In this document: positions 46,485 to 55,204 of the stretch, piece by piece
Layout of the letters: the number at the start of each line of letters is the position of its first letter
Numbering within the stretch: the stretch's first letter is position 1
NCBI GenBank assembly: GCA_051294375.1
Contig: CM119266.1
Span: forward strand, 9,308,538-9,372,537
Direction of reading: 5' to 3'
DNA length: 64,000 bases
Origin: Paraspadella gotoi
Taxonomy: Eukaryota; Chaetognatha
Translations under genes and position numbers: made by a program
The notes under the pieces: generated by a model
The model's database searches: none
The model's input: the letters and a program-made list of their open reading frames with translations, nothing else
What the model was told of the DNA's origin: nothing

Positions 46485-49393
46485 CTCTCTTCCCCTCTCT
46501 CTCTCTCTCAGGAACTGACCTCTCCTTCAACGTAGAGTCTCGTTAATCTAGAAGGAATTGAGGAAACTGGGTGTGCGGAAAGCCTTCCGCGGCTCTTAAA
46601 AGTCGGAGTCCTACCAAAGTGAGTTGTAACTTGTATGGAGTCTTAAATGACAATACATTTTACATAATATCGTACTTTACTCCACATGAGTATAGGATGC
46701 CGTTTTAGCTTGACGAGCCGTTATTGCCTTCTGACATGTAACTATTTCATTTCTTCAATTAATTTTTTTTAAATTTTTTAAACTATTTTTTCGTCTAATT
46801 TATTTATTTATTCATTTATCTATTTATCATTGTATTTATCTTTCTTCAATTTTACTTATCTATTCATTGGGTGTATCTTCTCATTCTATTTATTTATTTC
46901 TTTACTTCATTCATCATTTAATATTATTAAGTATTCTTAATTTTTCATACATCCTCCGAATTATCAACTCTAAAATTCAGTTTGGCATGACTTTACATAA
47001 TAAATACTTAAAACAATTTTTTAAAAAATCTTTTGATAATATTTGTTATATTCTAAAGCGTGGTCCCAAAACCGCAGAGCGATTATTCTTTTTATTGTAT
47101 GCCTCCAGAGATTCAAGAGCACGCCGGATGAATTTCTTCTTTTTTAAATCCGTTCTGCCGATGCTATTTAGCTCAAAAATGGTCGCGTTCTGAAACTCGT
47201 TGCCCCCCCCCCCCCCTCTAATACTCGTCTTCTTTTTTATATTCTTTCTTTGCTTTTTTTTGCTTTTTTTTGCGTAAAAGCACTGAGAAAGAAGAGATGA
47301 TGGAGAGATGATCGAACCGCCGACGAAAAATGGCGTCGTAAAGCTATTAAACGCCGTCTCGCTCTCTCGCTCGCTCGTCTCTCACTTTCTTATTCTTTTT
47401 TTTTCTAGGTTTCCTTCTTGTCATTCTCGCTGAGCTTTCTATCTTTTTCTTTCTTTTTTATCTTTGTTCTTTCCTTCTTTCTTTCTCTTTCTTTCTTTCT
47501 TTCTTTCTTCTTCTTTTTTCTTTTCCTTCTTTCTTTTCTTTCCTTTCTTTTTCCTTCTTTATTTCCTTCTTTCTTTTTTCTTTTCTTCTTTCTTTCTTCT
47601 TTCTTTTTCTTTCTTTTCTCTTCTCTCTTCTCCTCCTGACTCTCTCCTCTCTCTCTCTCTCTCTCTCGTCTCCTCTCATCACACCGCACCCTAACCACAT
47701 AACGATTTCTCCGTCCTGAGGGAAAAGAAAAAGTGGTTCTCGCTTCCTCGGCTTCCTTGTATTTGTCGTCGGAAAAGGATGCGCATTAGGGAGGAGAGAG
47801 GAGAGAGAGAGAGAAGAGAGAGAGATGAGGAGCAAGAGAGACAGAGAAGAGAGGGTTTTAGATCACATCTTTCATCTCTGACCTCGCTCTTGCTTGTGGA
47901 ATTTTGAAAATGTCAGAAAACTGAGGGCGAAGGGAACATAAAGATTCTGTTTAGTTATTCTTTAAATAAATAATGAAACAGTTTACTTTTACCGAGCGAT
48001 CTTCCTGGCAAGCAAAATGTTATATCCTTTCAGTGTTTTCACACCCCCCTCCTCCGATTTTCCTCGCCTTCTCCCCCTTCCCTCTGCCTCCGGCCAACTT
48101 TTCACCCCCTCAAACTTACCCTCACCTTCCGCTCCAAGACCTTTACCTCCGGCGACCGCGCTCTCCTAACCTCCAACGCCTCCAAGCGAGGCGGGACACA
48201 GCTTCGTCGGTCTCCCGAAGGCTTCCGAACAGTCTCGAGCAGCTGAACTTACTCGACGTCTCTCAGAACGAACAGCCCACCGCCTTACCGCTGGGTGAGA
48301 TTCTCGTCGTTCCGCTTTGTGGGATTTGTGTTCATCCCGATGCATAGGGACAATAAAAAATAAAATTAAAATTAAACAAAACCGATGATTATATTATGAA
48401 TTACATAAGGGGAGTGCCGTTCTTTTCAATAACAATTGAAACATCTTTTGAAATATTTTCCACTTCATTGATAGGAAGCTCAGGTACTCTCGGAGTGAAT
48501 AAACGAGACTGTGAAAGAGTCTTGATTGAAAACATTGCAGGACCTGTATTGGTCATTCATCTTGTAAGACGTGATGGAGGCCTTAAACCACCCAAAAGCC
48601 TGTCCAAAGTCAGGGCGCAGATAGCTATTTATTAAATGAATGCGATTAATTTTTATATTGGTGTACAATTTCATATAGTTTGCATCTATTAATTAATAGA
48701 ACAAGTCAACAAAGGGAGAACAAAAGGGGAGCAAGTTTAATTCCCAAGCTTTGCTCGGGGTGAAATAAATAAAGAAAGACTCTTTGAGTGTTCCTCTCCA
48801 CGGAAATCTTTAGTAAAAGGCGAAAGATTTGTGCGCTCTGAAGAGAAACCAGAGTTGAATTATCGGAGAAAAGACAAAATATGAATAGCCTTACGGTTTT
48901 CTCGCATAGGGACTTGTTTATAATAAAAATTTGTCATTCTAATTTATTTTTTGAACATATGCAGTTCCTAATATTTAAATTATTTATCGTATACATTATA
49001 CAAGTTATTTTTGTTCTTTAGAGTTTTCAATAAATTACTTATAAAAAATAAAGAATAGAGTAAAAGTGTTTTCTCTAAAATACTGCAATATGCAAATGAA
49101 TTTGTTACGCTTAATTTTCTTGATTTTTTACTCTTTCTAACTCCTCTTCCTTCCTTTTATTCTCTTTTAGTTGTAATATTTTCAAACCTTTTTTACTCTA
49201 CTGATCCCCGACTCTTTGCTTTACCCTGTCTTCTACTGCAGCTCTCAACACGATGCCACGCCTGACAGAGGTCCATGCGGACAGACGCCTGATCGAGGCC
49301 ATCGACCCCACGGGCGAAGTCTGGGCGCCTATCAAAGATATGGAGAACGTTTTCCGAAGAGTCGGTTCCAAGTTGAGATTCGACTGGGCGTGA
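27947..49393 (+). CDS. LRRC8-like channel subunit B (tandem paralogue of A, fifteen exons)
   Basis: Exons: 27947-28043, 29187-29319, 30313-30377, 30453-30524, 30762-30890, 32320-32426, 32807-32983, 33370-33522, 34274-34339, 37352-37486, 38751-38862, 39238-39320, 39660-39752, 41227-41383 and 49242-49393. All phases join, giving 576 residues and a TGA stop. Exon 9 is the least certain. It shares RPWWD before TM1, C57 and C86 in loop 1, YILFIQVWLLMAIDNFWLKW as TM2, TM3 in exon 7, two loop-2 cysteines (FACDV and FSCTN) and TM4 in exon 8. Exon 10 (RDIVFLLFFLYT) and exon 11 (EFLSPLFHDDLIRL, NRKWNTAEM) match the LRRC8 linker before the LRRs. About five LRRs follow in exons 12-15, and the protein ends KLRFDWA with no tail. 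The span is inflated: 41526-48444 is a redundant copy of 34335-41525, so the true last intron is shorter. It begins about 1 kb after gene A on the same strand. Its intron positions and phases mostly differ from A, so the duplication is not recent. Confidence 0.9.
28160..29186. other. Gene B intron 1, polypyrimidine-rich
   Basis: (CT)n and (TTTC)n tracts at about 28175-28225, 28340-28520 and 28575-28635, then AT-rich DNA. The final CTCTCCCTCTCCCTCTC stretch serves as the acceptor tract of exon 2. No other feature is seen. Confidence 0.6.
29322..30015 (+). repeat. Diverged 15-21 bp minisatellite (CAGTTGCGTCGGCA) in gene B intron 2
   Basis: Units such as GCGTCGGCACAGTTGC, GCATCGACACAATTGC and GCATTGACACAATTG recur from 29328 to about 29700 and again from 29875 to 30010, separated by unrelated sequence. 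Unit length and sequence drift strongly. The array starts 9 bp after the exon 2 donor. Confidence 0.75.
31592..31648 (+). repeat. (CT)n microsatellite in gene B intron 5
   Basis: Perfect CT dinucleotide array, followed by a (GTC)n block at 31717-31770 and a (GCC)n block near 31810-31830. The CpG-rich stretch 31790-31960 is not coding as far as I can see. Confidence 0.9.
32095..32160 (+). repeat. Interspersed repeat family 2, copy in gene B intron 5
   Basis: TTGGTACAACCAAAATAAAA then CATTCATTTAATAAGTAAGC and TATCTTGA match the family seen at 9958-10035 and elsewhere. Confidence 0.65.
33020..33230. other. Assembly gap (211 N) in gene B intron 7
   Basis: Run of N between exons 7 and 8. The frame is preserved across it, so no exon need be missing. 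Confidence 0.98.
35119..35280 (+). ncRNA. Possible snRNA- or spliced-leader-type transcription unit
   Basis: Weak candidate. An inverted octamer ATTTGCAT (34906-34913) has the same extended context as the U5 enhancers. GAAAAGCAAGAGTT at 35119 matches the proximal stretch about 48 bp upstream of the U5 gene at 54040. Downstream lies AACTCCATATG then GTACGT, which would suit a short leader with a donor, a GTTGC...GCAAC hairpin near 35197-35215, and AATTTATG as a poor Sm-like site. It matches no snRNA I know. Confidence 0.15.
36108..36326 (+). mobile_element. MITE-like element, copy 2 (gene B intron 9)
   Basis: Left end GGTACTATTTTTCGAAAGCG, right end reading inward on the other strand GGCCATATTTTCCATTTCCG. 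The interior is a degenerate TTAATCCTTAACC-like repeat. The second assembly copy of this element is near 42440-42640. Confidence 0.6.
38041..38220 (+). mobile_element. MITE-like element, copy 3 (gene B intron 10)
   Basis: Left end GGCACTATTTTCGTGAGCGC then CCC. The right end on the other strand is GGCCCTCTTTTCCGATAGCG then CCCC. The interior is AT-rich with CCTTAACTTTAATCCATAA-like units, and it is 180 bp long with no coding capacity. The assembly copy at about 44783-44974 has the same ends. Confidence 0.7.
38866..39095 (+). repeat. (GATT)n microsatellite in gene B intron 11
   Basis: Perfect GATT array to about 38940, then decayed. It begins 4-5 bases after the exon 11 donor GTCTTT, so the donor is embedded at the array edge. 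Confidence 0.95.
46205..46512 (+). repeat. Long interrupted (CT)n tract ending at an exon acceptor
   Basis: About 300 bp of CT-rich microsatellite ending CTCTCTCAG at the copy of exon 13. It fills the 259-N gap of copy 1. Confidence 0.9.
47440..47640 (+). repeat. (TTTC)n tract
   Basis: TTTC/CTTT repeats with interruptions, corresponding to the edge of the 371-N gap at 40561-40931 in copy 1. Confidence 0.9.
48564..48680 (-). repeat. Interspersed repeat family 2, inverted copy
   Basis: Contains GGCCTTAAACCACC, AGCTATTTATTAAATGAAT and TTTTTATATTGGTGTACAAT, the reverse complement of the copy at 9958-10035. It lies just downstream of the U5 gene on the minus strand. Confidence 0.65.
48739..48857 (-). 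ncRNA. RNU5: U5 spliceosomal snRNA gene, copy 1
   Basis: Read on the minus strand the RNA starts AACTCTGGTTTCTCTTCAGA, has the invariant loop CGCCTTTTACTAAAG, then GATTTCCGTGGAGAGGAACA, a U-rich TTTATTTATTTC stretch in the Sm-site position and a terminal hairpin CCCGAGC-AAA-GCTTGGG with one G-U pair. U5 holds the exon ends during splicing through that loop. The gene is antisense within the last intron of LRRC8-like gene B. The ends are estimated from the known U5 layout. Confidence 0.95.
49090..49097 (-). promoter_or_regulatory. Octamer enhancer (DSE) of U5 copy 1
   Basis: ATGCAAAT within ACTGCAATATGCAAATGA, 233 bp upstream of the RNA 5' end. The other U5 gene has the same motif at the same distance. 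In vertebrate snRNA genes the octamer at about -220 is bound by Oct-1. Confidence 0.75.
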
Positions 49394-49908
49394 GGGCACC
49401 GAGATTGAATTCAGAAATAGCGCCGGGATGGAATCGAAAAACACCTCGCAAATCTCATAGGATATGAATTTAACTTAAAGGGCGGCGCGAAAAAGAAAAC
49501 AAATCCACTAACTTTAATCTAAACAATATCAAGTTCATAGACTTATCCGATTTTTTGACTATTCACAACTAGTGGACAGCAATTAACTCATTTTTAAATT
49601 AATCGCCGAGCGAATGATAAAAAAAAAGTTTTTCTAGTCAAAAATATATATATCGGCTATTTTCCGGGTCATTGCTTGACACCGAAATAAAAAATCCCCT
49701 TGAGTTGCCATTCTGCTTTTTTTTTCTTACTGGAATAAATAGAGGCCTGGTTTTTTCCGGAGCAGGGTCAAAGGCAGTCCCTTTTTTTTTATCGGTAGAT
49801 TGGCAGCATATGAGGTCGTTTCGTCAGCGGATATCGAGAGAATCGGCTAAGAAGGGGTTTTCTCCTGCCATCCCCTACCGCCAAAGAGCACCCCGACTTC
49901 AGTCCTCA

Positions 49909-49940
<32 letters not shown>

Positions 49941-50608
49941 ATCGTCGTCATAAACGTTATTACCTTTGCCGTCGACGTTAACGTCGTTGTCTTGGCAACG
50001 CGTTACTCTTCCCCGTTAACGATTCCAAATGAAGCGGGAGGAAAAAACGGATGCAATCATTTGCCGTTGCCAAGACGCAAAGGCGAACTTGGTTGCCATG
50101 GTGATTCAACTGCGCAACGAACGCGTTAACGACGGATTTGTTCCATTAGTAGGGCGTCTGCCGGAATTGAGCGGTGGCCGATTTAAGAACTATCAAAAAG
50201 ATTTCAGAAGACTCTTATTAATTTGGCCAAAACTTTTTTTTTTGAAACGGCGATTTTAATTGTCGTTATGTAGTTATGTTTTTTCGGTCGGCACTATTTT
50301 GCTAATATCTCGTATTTGTGATGTCATTTACAACGATAGTGAAAGAAAACTTGAACATAGGCTTTTACTGAGCCCGCTAACTCTCACATTTATTCTATTA
50401 AAAAATTATTGTTATGATTCTTTCTTTTCGTTGTTGCATACTTAAAACTTGTTTTTCTTAAAAAAATCATTAAAAATTTGCTTTCTAGGTCCGTCCGTCC
50501 GTCCGTCCGTCCGTCCTGTGCATCCTTCCTTTCCTTCCTTCCTTCCTTTCCTTCCATTCCTCTTCGCCATTTCCTGTTTTGACGCGGGAAAAATTGCCCC
50601 AAAAATGT

Positions 50609-50642
<34 letters not shown>

Positions 50643-52500
50643 TTTTTTTTTTTTTTAATCTTTTCTCTCCCGTTCTCCCTCGTTCATAAATTTGTGAGAG
50701 TTTTGGGTGGAATAGGGGACGCGGAGAGGAGAGAAGAAGAGAGAGAGAGAGAGAGAGAAGAAGAGAGAGAGAGAAGAGAGAGAGAGAAGAGAAGAGAGAG
50801 GAGAGATGGAGAGAGGAAAGTGAAATAGAAACAGTAGAAGGTGTTAGCAATGGTGGTTTCGATGGAATTGAATCGTGTTGCTCGCGTAAAATAACTCGGG
50901 TTAATCACAAAAGGAATTAGACGACATGGGAAAAAGCATGTCTCGAAAAAACATGAAAGAGACCAATAGAATCACGATGCAAAGATCACCAGTTGTGGTA
51001 AGTGAAGACTGATCTCTGATCTCTGATCTCTGATCAATGATCATAGTGGATAAGATAATTTGTGGAATCGTGGTACAAGATCAAAGTAAAGAGTATGAAT
51101 TGAGTGGAATCATAGTGTAAGATCAAAGCGAAGAGAATGAATTTGTGGAAGCGTGGTACAAGATCAAAGCGAAGAGAATGAATTTGTGGAAGCGTGGTGC
51201 GGGTTGGAGAGGGAGAGATTTTTATTGTGCTCGAACGAGAAAATATATTTCATCCCGGGATCGAGTCCCGGTTTTTCCTCGACTCCGAGAAGCTAAATTC
51301 AATTAGCATAATGATTCCAGGTGAGGAGAAGATTCTACCGACAAGAGTGATGGTGGGGGGGCGGGAGGTGGGGCGGAATGAGTTTGCATCTGATGAAAAT
51401 TAGGGAAAGGCGGAAAATGAAGGAAAGAAAAGAAAAAAGATGGAAGAAAGATAAAAAAAAAAAAAAAAGGAAAGTGAGAAGGGGAAGGGGAAGAAATAAT
51501 ATAATACGAAAAAATTTTAAATTATAAAGGTTAAAAAAACAGGTGATTAGAAACAAAATTTAATAAGGAGACTTTTAAAGTTTAAAAAGTCTATTAATGT
51601 AAAAAAAAAGGAAGACAATACAATTCTGGAGATTAGAAAGGAAAAAAGTAAAAAAAGTTTCAGACGTGAATCAAAATATGCAGAATTTTGTAAAAAATTT
51701 AAAATTAAAAATCTTTTTTTTTTCTAAAAATCTATTTTTATATAAAAAAAGTAGAATTTCTAAAAAAGAAAAGTCGAAAAAATGCAGGAAAAAGTGAAGG
51801 AAAGAAATTGAATGTGGGTTTTTCGTGAGGAGATTAAAAGGGAGTCACCTCCTTTGAATTTCGATTCGATATCGTGAGAAACAAATGGAAATTCTTTTCT
51901 TTCACCAACCGATGCTGATCATTGGTCTTGCTTTTTCTTCGATGTCAACTTTCCTTCAAATGTTCTTTGAATTTGTTGATTTTGTTTGTACTTAGTTGTA
52001 ATTGATTGTAATTATACCAATTTAAAAACCAACCGCTTTAAAAAGTTAACAAGTAAAGATCGATATTCTATAGGGTCATTTCACATGACCTCATTCTTTA
52101 GTAATCTCAAGGAGAACAGAGTTCCGATTCAAATTTTATTATCTTTACAAAAAAACGAATATCTCCTGATCCTTTTAAAGGAAATTAATTAATTAAATTC
52201 AATTAAAACAATTAAATCAATTAGATCAATTAGATCATTTAAATCAAATAAAACAATTAAAGCAATGTAACCAATTAAATTAATTAAAACAATTAAAACA
52301 ATTAAATCAATTAAAACAATTAAATTTACCAAACGTAAAAAAATCAGATGAATACAATTTCAATTAATCGACAATGCAGAGTCTGCAGTCTGCAGACAAC
52401 ACGTAATGCAATGAGGATAGCGATAAATTAATGTTTCCTCCATGACGTAGATGGGACAACTGAAGGCGAAGACGTTATTCCAACAACTGAATTCCAATCC
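49394..52500. other. Intergenic DNA downstream of gene B
   Basis: Candidate AATAAA hexamers at about 49685 and 49734. (GTC/ATC)n at 49905-49950, (CCGT)n at 50489-50515, (CT)n and (GA)n at 50605-50645 and 50735-50815, and decayed AATTAAATCAATT repeats at 52190-52330. Three near-repeats of GAATTTGTGGAAGCGTGGT with AAGATCAAAGCGAAGAGAAT lie at 51060-51200. No convincing gene was found. Confidence 0.5.
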
Positions 52501-52570
52501 AATGAATTGTCCATATGTCAATTAAATACGAGTCCAACGACGAAGACAGCGATGAAGACAACAACGAATT

Positions 52571-53085
52571 CTATTTTAACAACGATTCCAACGACGAATT
52601 CAATTCCTACAACAAAAGACAATGACGAAGACCATGACCAATTCCATTTTAACGACGATTCCAACGAGGAATTCAATTCCTACGACAAAAGACGATGACG
52701 AAGACCACAACGAATACTATTTTAACGACGATTCCAACGACGAATTCAATTCCTACGACAAAAGACGACAAAGACCACGACGAATTCCATTTTAACTACG
52801 ATTCCAACGACGAATTCAATTCCTGCGACAAAAGACAATGACAAAGACCATGACGAATTCCATTTTAATGACGATTCTAATGACGAATTCAATTCCTACG
52901 ACAAAAGACGATGACAAAGACCACGACAAATTCCATTTTAACGACGATTCCAACGACGAATTCAATTCCTACGACAAAAGACGATGACGAAGACCACGAC
53001 GAATTCTATTTTAACGACGATTCCAAGGACGAATTCGATTCCAACGACGAAGGCGACGACGATTCCAACGACGATTTCGACCAAA
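52571..53085 (+). repeat. 73-bp minisatellite, seven units
   Basis: The anchor ATTTTAACGACGATTCCAAC recurs at 52573, 52647, 52720, 52790, 52863, 52936 and 53009, giving periods of 74, 73, 70, 73, 73 and 73. The unit is rich in GAC/AAC triplets (CCAACGACGAATTCAATTCC). Because 73 is not a multiple of three, each unit is read in a different frame, so the Thr/Asn/Asp-rich open frames are not convincing protein. Confidence 0.9.
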
Positions 53086-53921
53086 TCGTCCCGCGACTCC
53101 TTCCCCTTTTTTTTTTCTCCTCGTCGTCGTCGTCCCTCTCGTCGTGGGTCTCGTCGTCGTAGTCGTCGTCGCTTCCGGCGCGCGTCTTTGGCGCCACGAA
53201 TCCGCTTCCGGTTTTCACTCCTTTCTTACGACGCAAGTGTGACCCACCCAAGAAGGGGAATGTTTTAAAAACAATATAGCCAACTTAATTAGTACCGATT
53301 ACAAACGATTAAGTGATCACGAAAAAAAAGTCGATTCCCGTCGTTTAAAAATGTTTCTTGCAACTCGGATTAATTTTCCTCGTCCCCGGATGTAACAATG
53401 TGAACCGCCGACTTCAATTTCCGGCGGATATATTTAAACATAACATCCGGGCTCTCGGCGCCGATTTCCAGAATTTCTTTCTCGACATCGAATCCGAAAT
53501 AATAAAAAAAAGGGAGAAATTAGCTTCATTTTGCTCTTTTTTTTTCCTCCGTGAGATTTCGGAACTTTTCCCTCGTTTTTTTTTTTTCGCTAAAAACAAA
53601 AAATAAACTAAAAGAAAACAAAACCGGACGGAGATGTTTCGGCGAAACGAGGAGAAAGATAAAAACGAAGTTGGACGCTGGAAACGGGATGACACTTTTT
53701 CGGTGAGAAGTCGAGTCTTTCATTTTTTATTATCGGGTTAGGGTTGAGTTCAGTTTCATTGTTGTCAAATAACCAGAAACGTGTATATGTATCATGAATC
53801 ATGAATCATGAATGAGAGCTACATACCTTAATAAAATAAAGCATATAGATATTGATTCATCGATACTAACACTAATCTTTACTAAGCTCCCGCTATCTAA
53901 GTTTATTTAATAAGTTGTTTT

Positions 53922-54040
53922 AATTCCCGAGCTTTGCTCGGGCTGAAATAAATAAAGAAACACTCTTTGAGTGTTCCTCTCCACGGAAATCTTTAGTAAA
54001 AGGCGAAAGATTTGTGCGCTCTGAAGAGAAACCAGAGTTA
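53922..54040 (-). ncRNA. RNU5: U5 spliceosomal snRNA gene, copy 2
   Basis: On the minus strand: AACTCTGGTTTCTCTTCAGA, loop CGCCTTTTACTAAAG, GATTTCCGTGGAGAGGAACA, TTTATTTATTTC in the Sm position, and a perfect terminal hairpin CCCGAGC-AAA-GCTCGGG (53942-53926). The RNA body is almost identical to the copy at 48739-48857, while upstream flanks differ except for the enhancer, so this is a separate gene and not an assembly duplicate. Confidence 0.95.
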
Positions 54041-54272
54041 CTGAGGAGAATTCATTAGGGTACTTAAGGCTTAAACTCTTGCTTTTCGAAGGTAAACTAT
54101 AAAAGCAAGCAAAGTACATTGAAAACTATTAAAAAAAGGGACCATTATTAAAATTTTAACTTCACATCGATAATCGTATAGAATAGTTTTAATTTAAAGA
54201 TCAAAAGAGTTTTATGAAAAGGTTTTGTATCACTATTAAAGTTTAAAAAGTTTACTATTCAAACACTGCAAT

Positions 54273-54280
54273 ATGCAAAT
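54273..54280 (-). promoter_or_regulatory. Octamer enhancer (DSE) of U5 copy 2
   Basis: ATGCAAAT inside ACTGCAATATGCAAATGA, 233 bp upstream of the RNA 5' end, the same spacing as in the other U5 gene. Confidence 0.75.
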
Positions 54281-54289
54281 GAGATTTTT

Positions 54290-55106
54290 TGACATCCGAA
54301 AATTGGTCTTTTTTCTCTTTGGACTACGTCCCTCCAAAGAAAGGGAGAGAGAGAGAAAGAGAAAGAGAAAGAAAGAGAGAGAGAGAGAGAGAGAGAAGCG
54401 TGACCCAAAAGATTTCTGACCGGAAGTGACCGACAAATCGATTCCAGTCTCATGGGGCGACATCCGTTAAGTGGCGACCGGCGTAGTAGGTCCGTGGCGT
54501 CGTCGTTGTTGTTGTTGTCGACGTGGTCGTAACGAGGAAGGATTATCGGGTTTCGCGAAGAAGGTGGAGCCAGATGCGGGATTTCCGAGTCAGATGGCAT
54601 CAGGTGTTTCGTCAAGAAGAGGGATCGAGCGAGGTGTCGCTAAAAATCTCAATTTCTTCTACTGAAAGAAAAAAAATTCATGGTATTTTTTATTGGTTCC
54701 ATTTTCACTTCGAAGTCCCGGAGTTCCCCGTTTAGGAAATTCCTACAGTAATAGGCCGAAGGGGAGTCGATTCTCACCTTCTTTTTTTTATTCCTTTATT
54801 TCTTTCGTTTTATTTCCTTACTTTCTTCTTTCACCTTAATTTTTTTTTCCTGTTTTTGTCTTATTGCAACATTTTATAAAAATATTTCTTTTTCAAGAAG
54901 CAAGTAAAATAAAAAATAAAAACTTTTCGATTTCTAAAGAAGAGCCACGCCCAAGCCACGCCCATCCCACCTGGCACCCGCTTCCGGTCGGTGCCAATCT
55001 CTGGCCTAACGACGACACCTCATCCTCTTTTGGTCGAAGGAACGAAAACAGGTGGAGCAGGTGGAAGGTGTTGGATGGCGGCAGGTGGCGCGGGTGCTGA
55101 CATCGA
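54290..55106. other. No recognisable gene; GA microsatellite and GC-richer stretches
   Basis: (GA)n at 54345-54395. The stretches 54470-54640 and 54950-55110 are GC-richer and resemble exon composition, but no frame shows a recognisable family and no consistent splice pair was found. Confidence 0.4.
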
Positions 55107-55204
55107 AGGCGTGGAAAGACATTCTATTACATACTCCTAATTAAGTTATGTAATATTACTGTAACATCGAGATAAATATAAATATGCGATTTTATTCGAA
55201 TACA
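55107..55204 (+). repeat. Repeat shared with 62191-62277
   Basis: AGACATTCTATTACATACTC through GCGATTTTATTCGAATAC is nearly identical to 62191-62277. In the right-hand copy a 266-N gap follows and would hold the remainder of interspersed family 1. Confidence 0.8.

Larger units (their letters stand above)
44055..48294 (+). pseudogene. Redundant, error-damaged copies of gene B exons 10-14
   Basis: Copies lie at about 44055-44193, 45548-45662, 46034-46117, 46512-46618 and 48132-48294. Each has frameshifting indels relative to 37352-41383, and the exon 14 acceptor is CCG instead of CAG. The neighbouring intronic sequence is damaged in the same way. This points to sequencing error in a redundant contig, not to a decayed paralogue. 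Confidence 0.8.
41551..48444 (+). repeat. Copy 2 of the ~7 kb contig-end overlap, lower quality
   Basis: Collinear with 34335-41525 but with an extra or missing base every few tens of bases. It lacks the 825 bp equivalent to about 34485-35309. It bridges the N gaps of copy 1 with CT-rich and AT-rich sequence. Confidence 0.9.

Noticed and set aside
52911-53251. Asp/Asn/Thr-rich plus-strand frames and an acidic minus-strand frame (DDDYDDETHDERDDDDEE)
   Set aside because: They are produced by the 73-bp minisatellite and neighbouring GAC triplets; the period breaks the frame and no transcript signal is visible.
53360-53500. Minus-strand frame GFDVEKEILEIGAESPDVMF ending at a TAA
   Set aside because: Composition is coding-like, but there is no convincing acceptor upstream and no family similarity that I can name.
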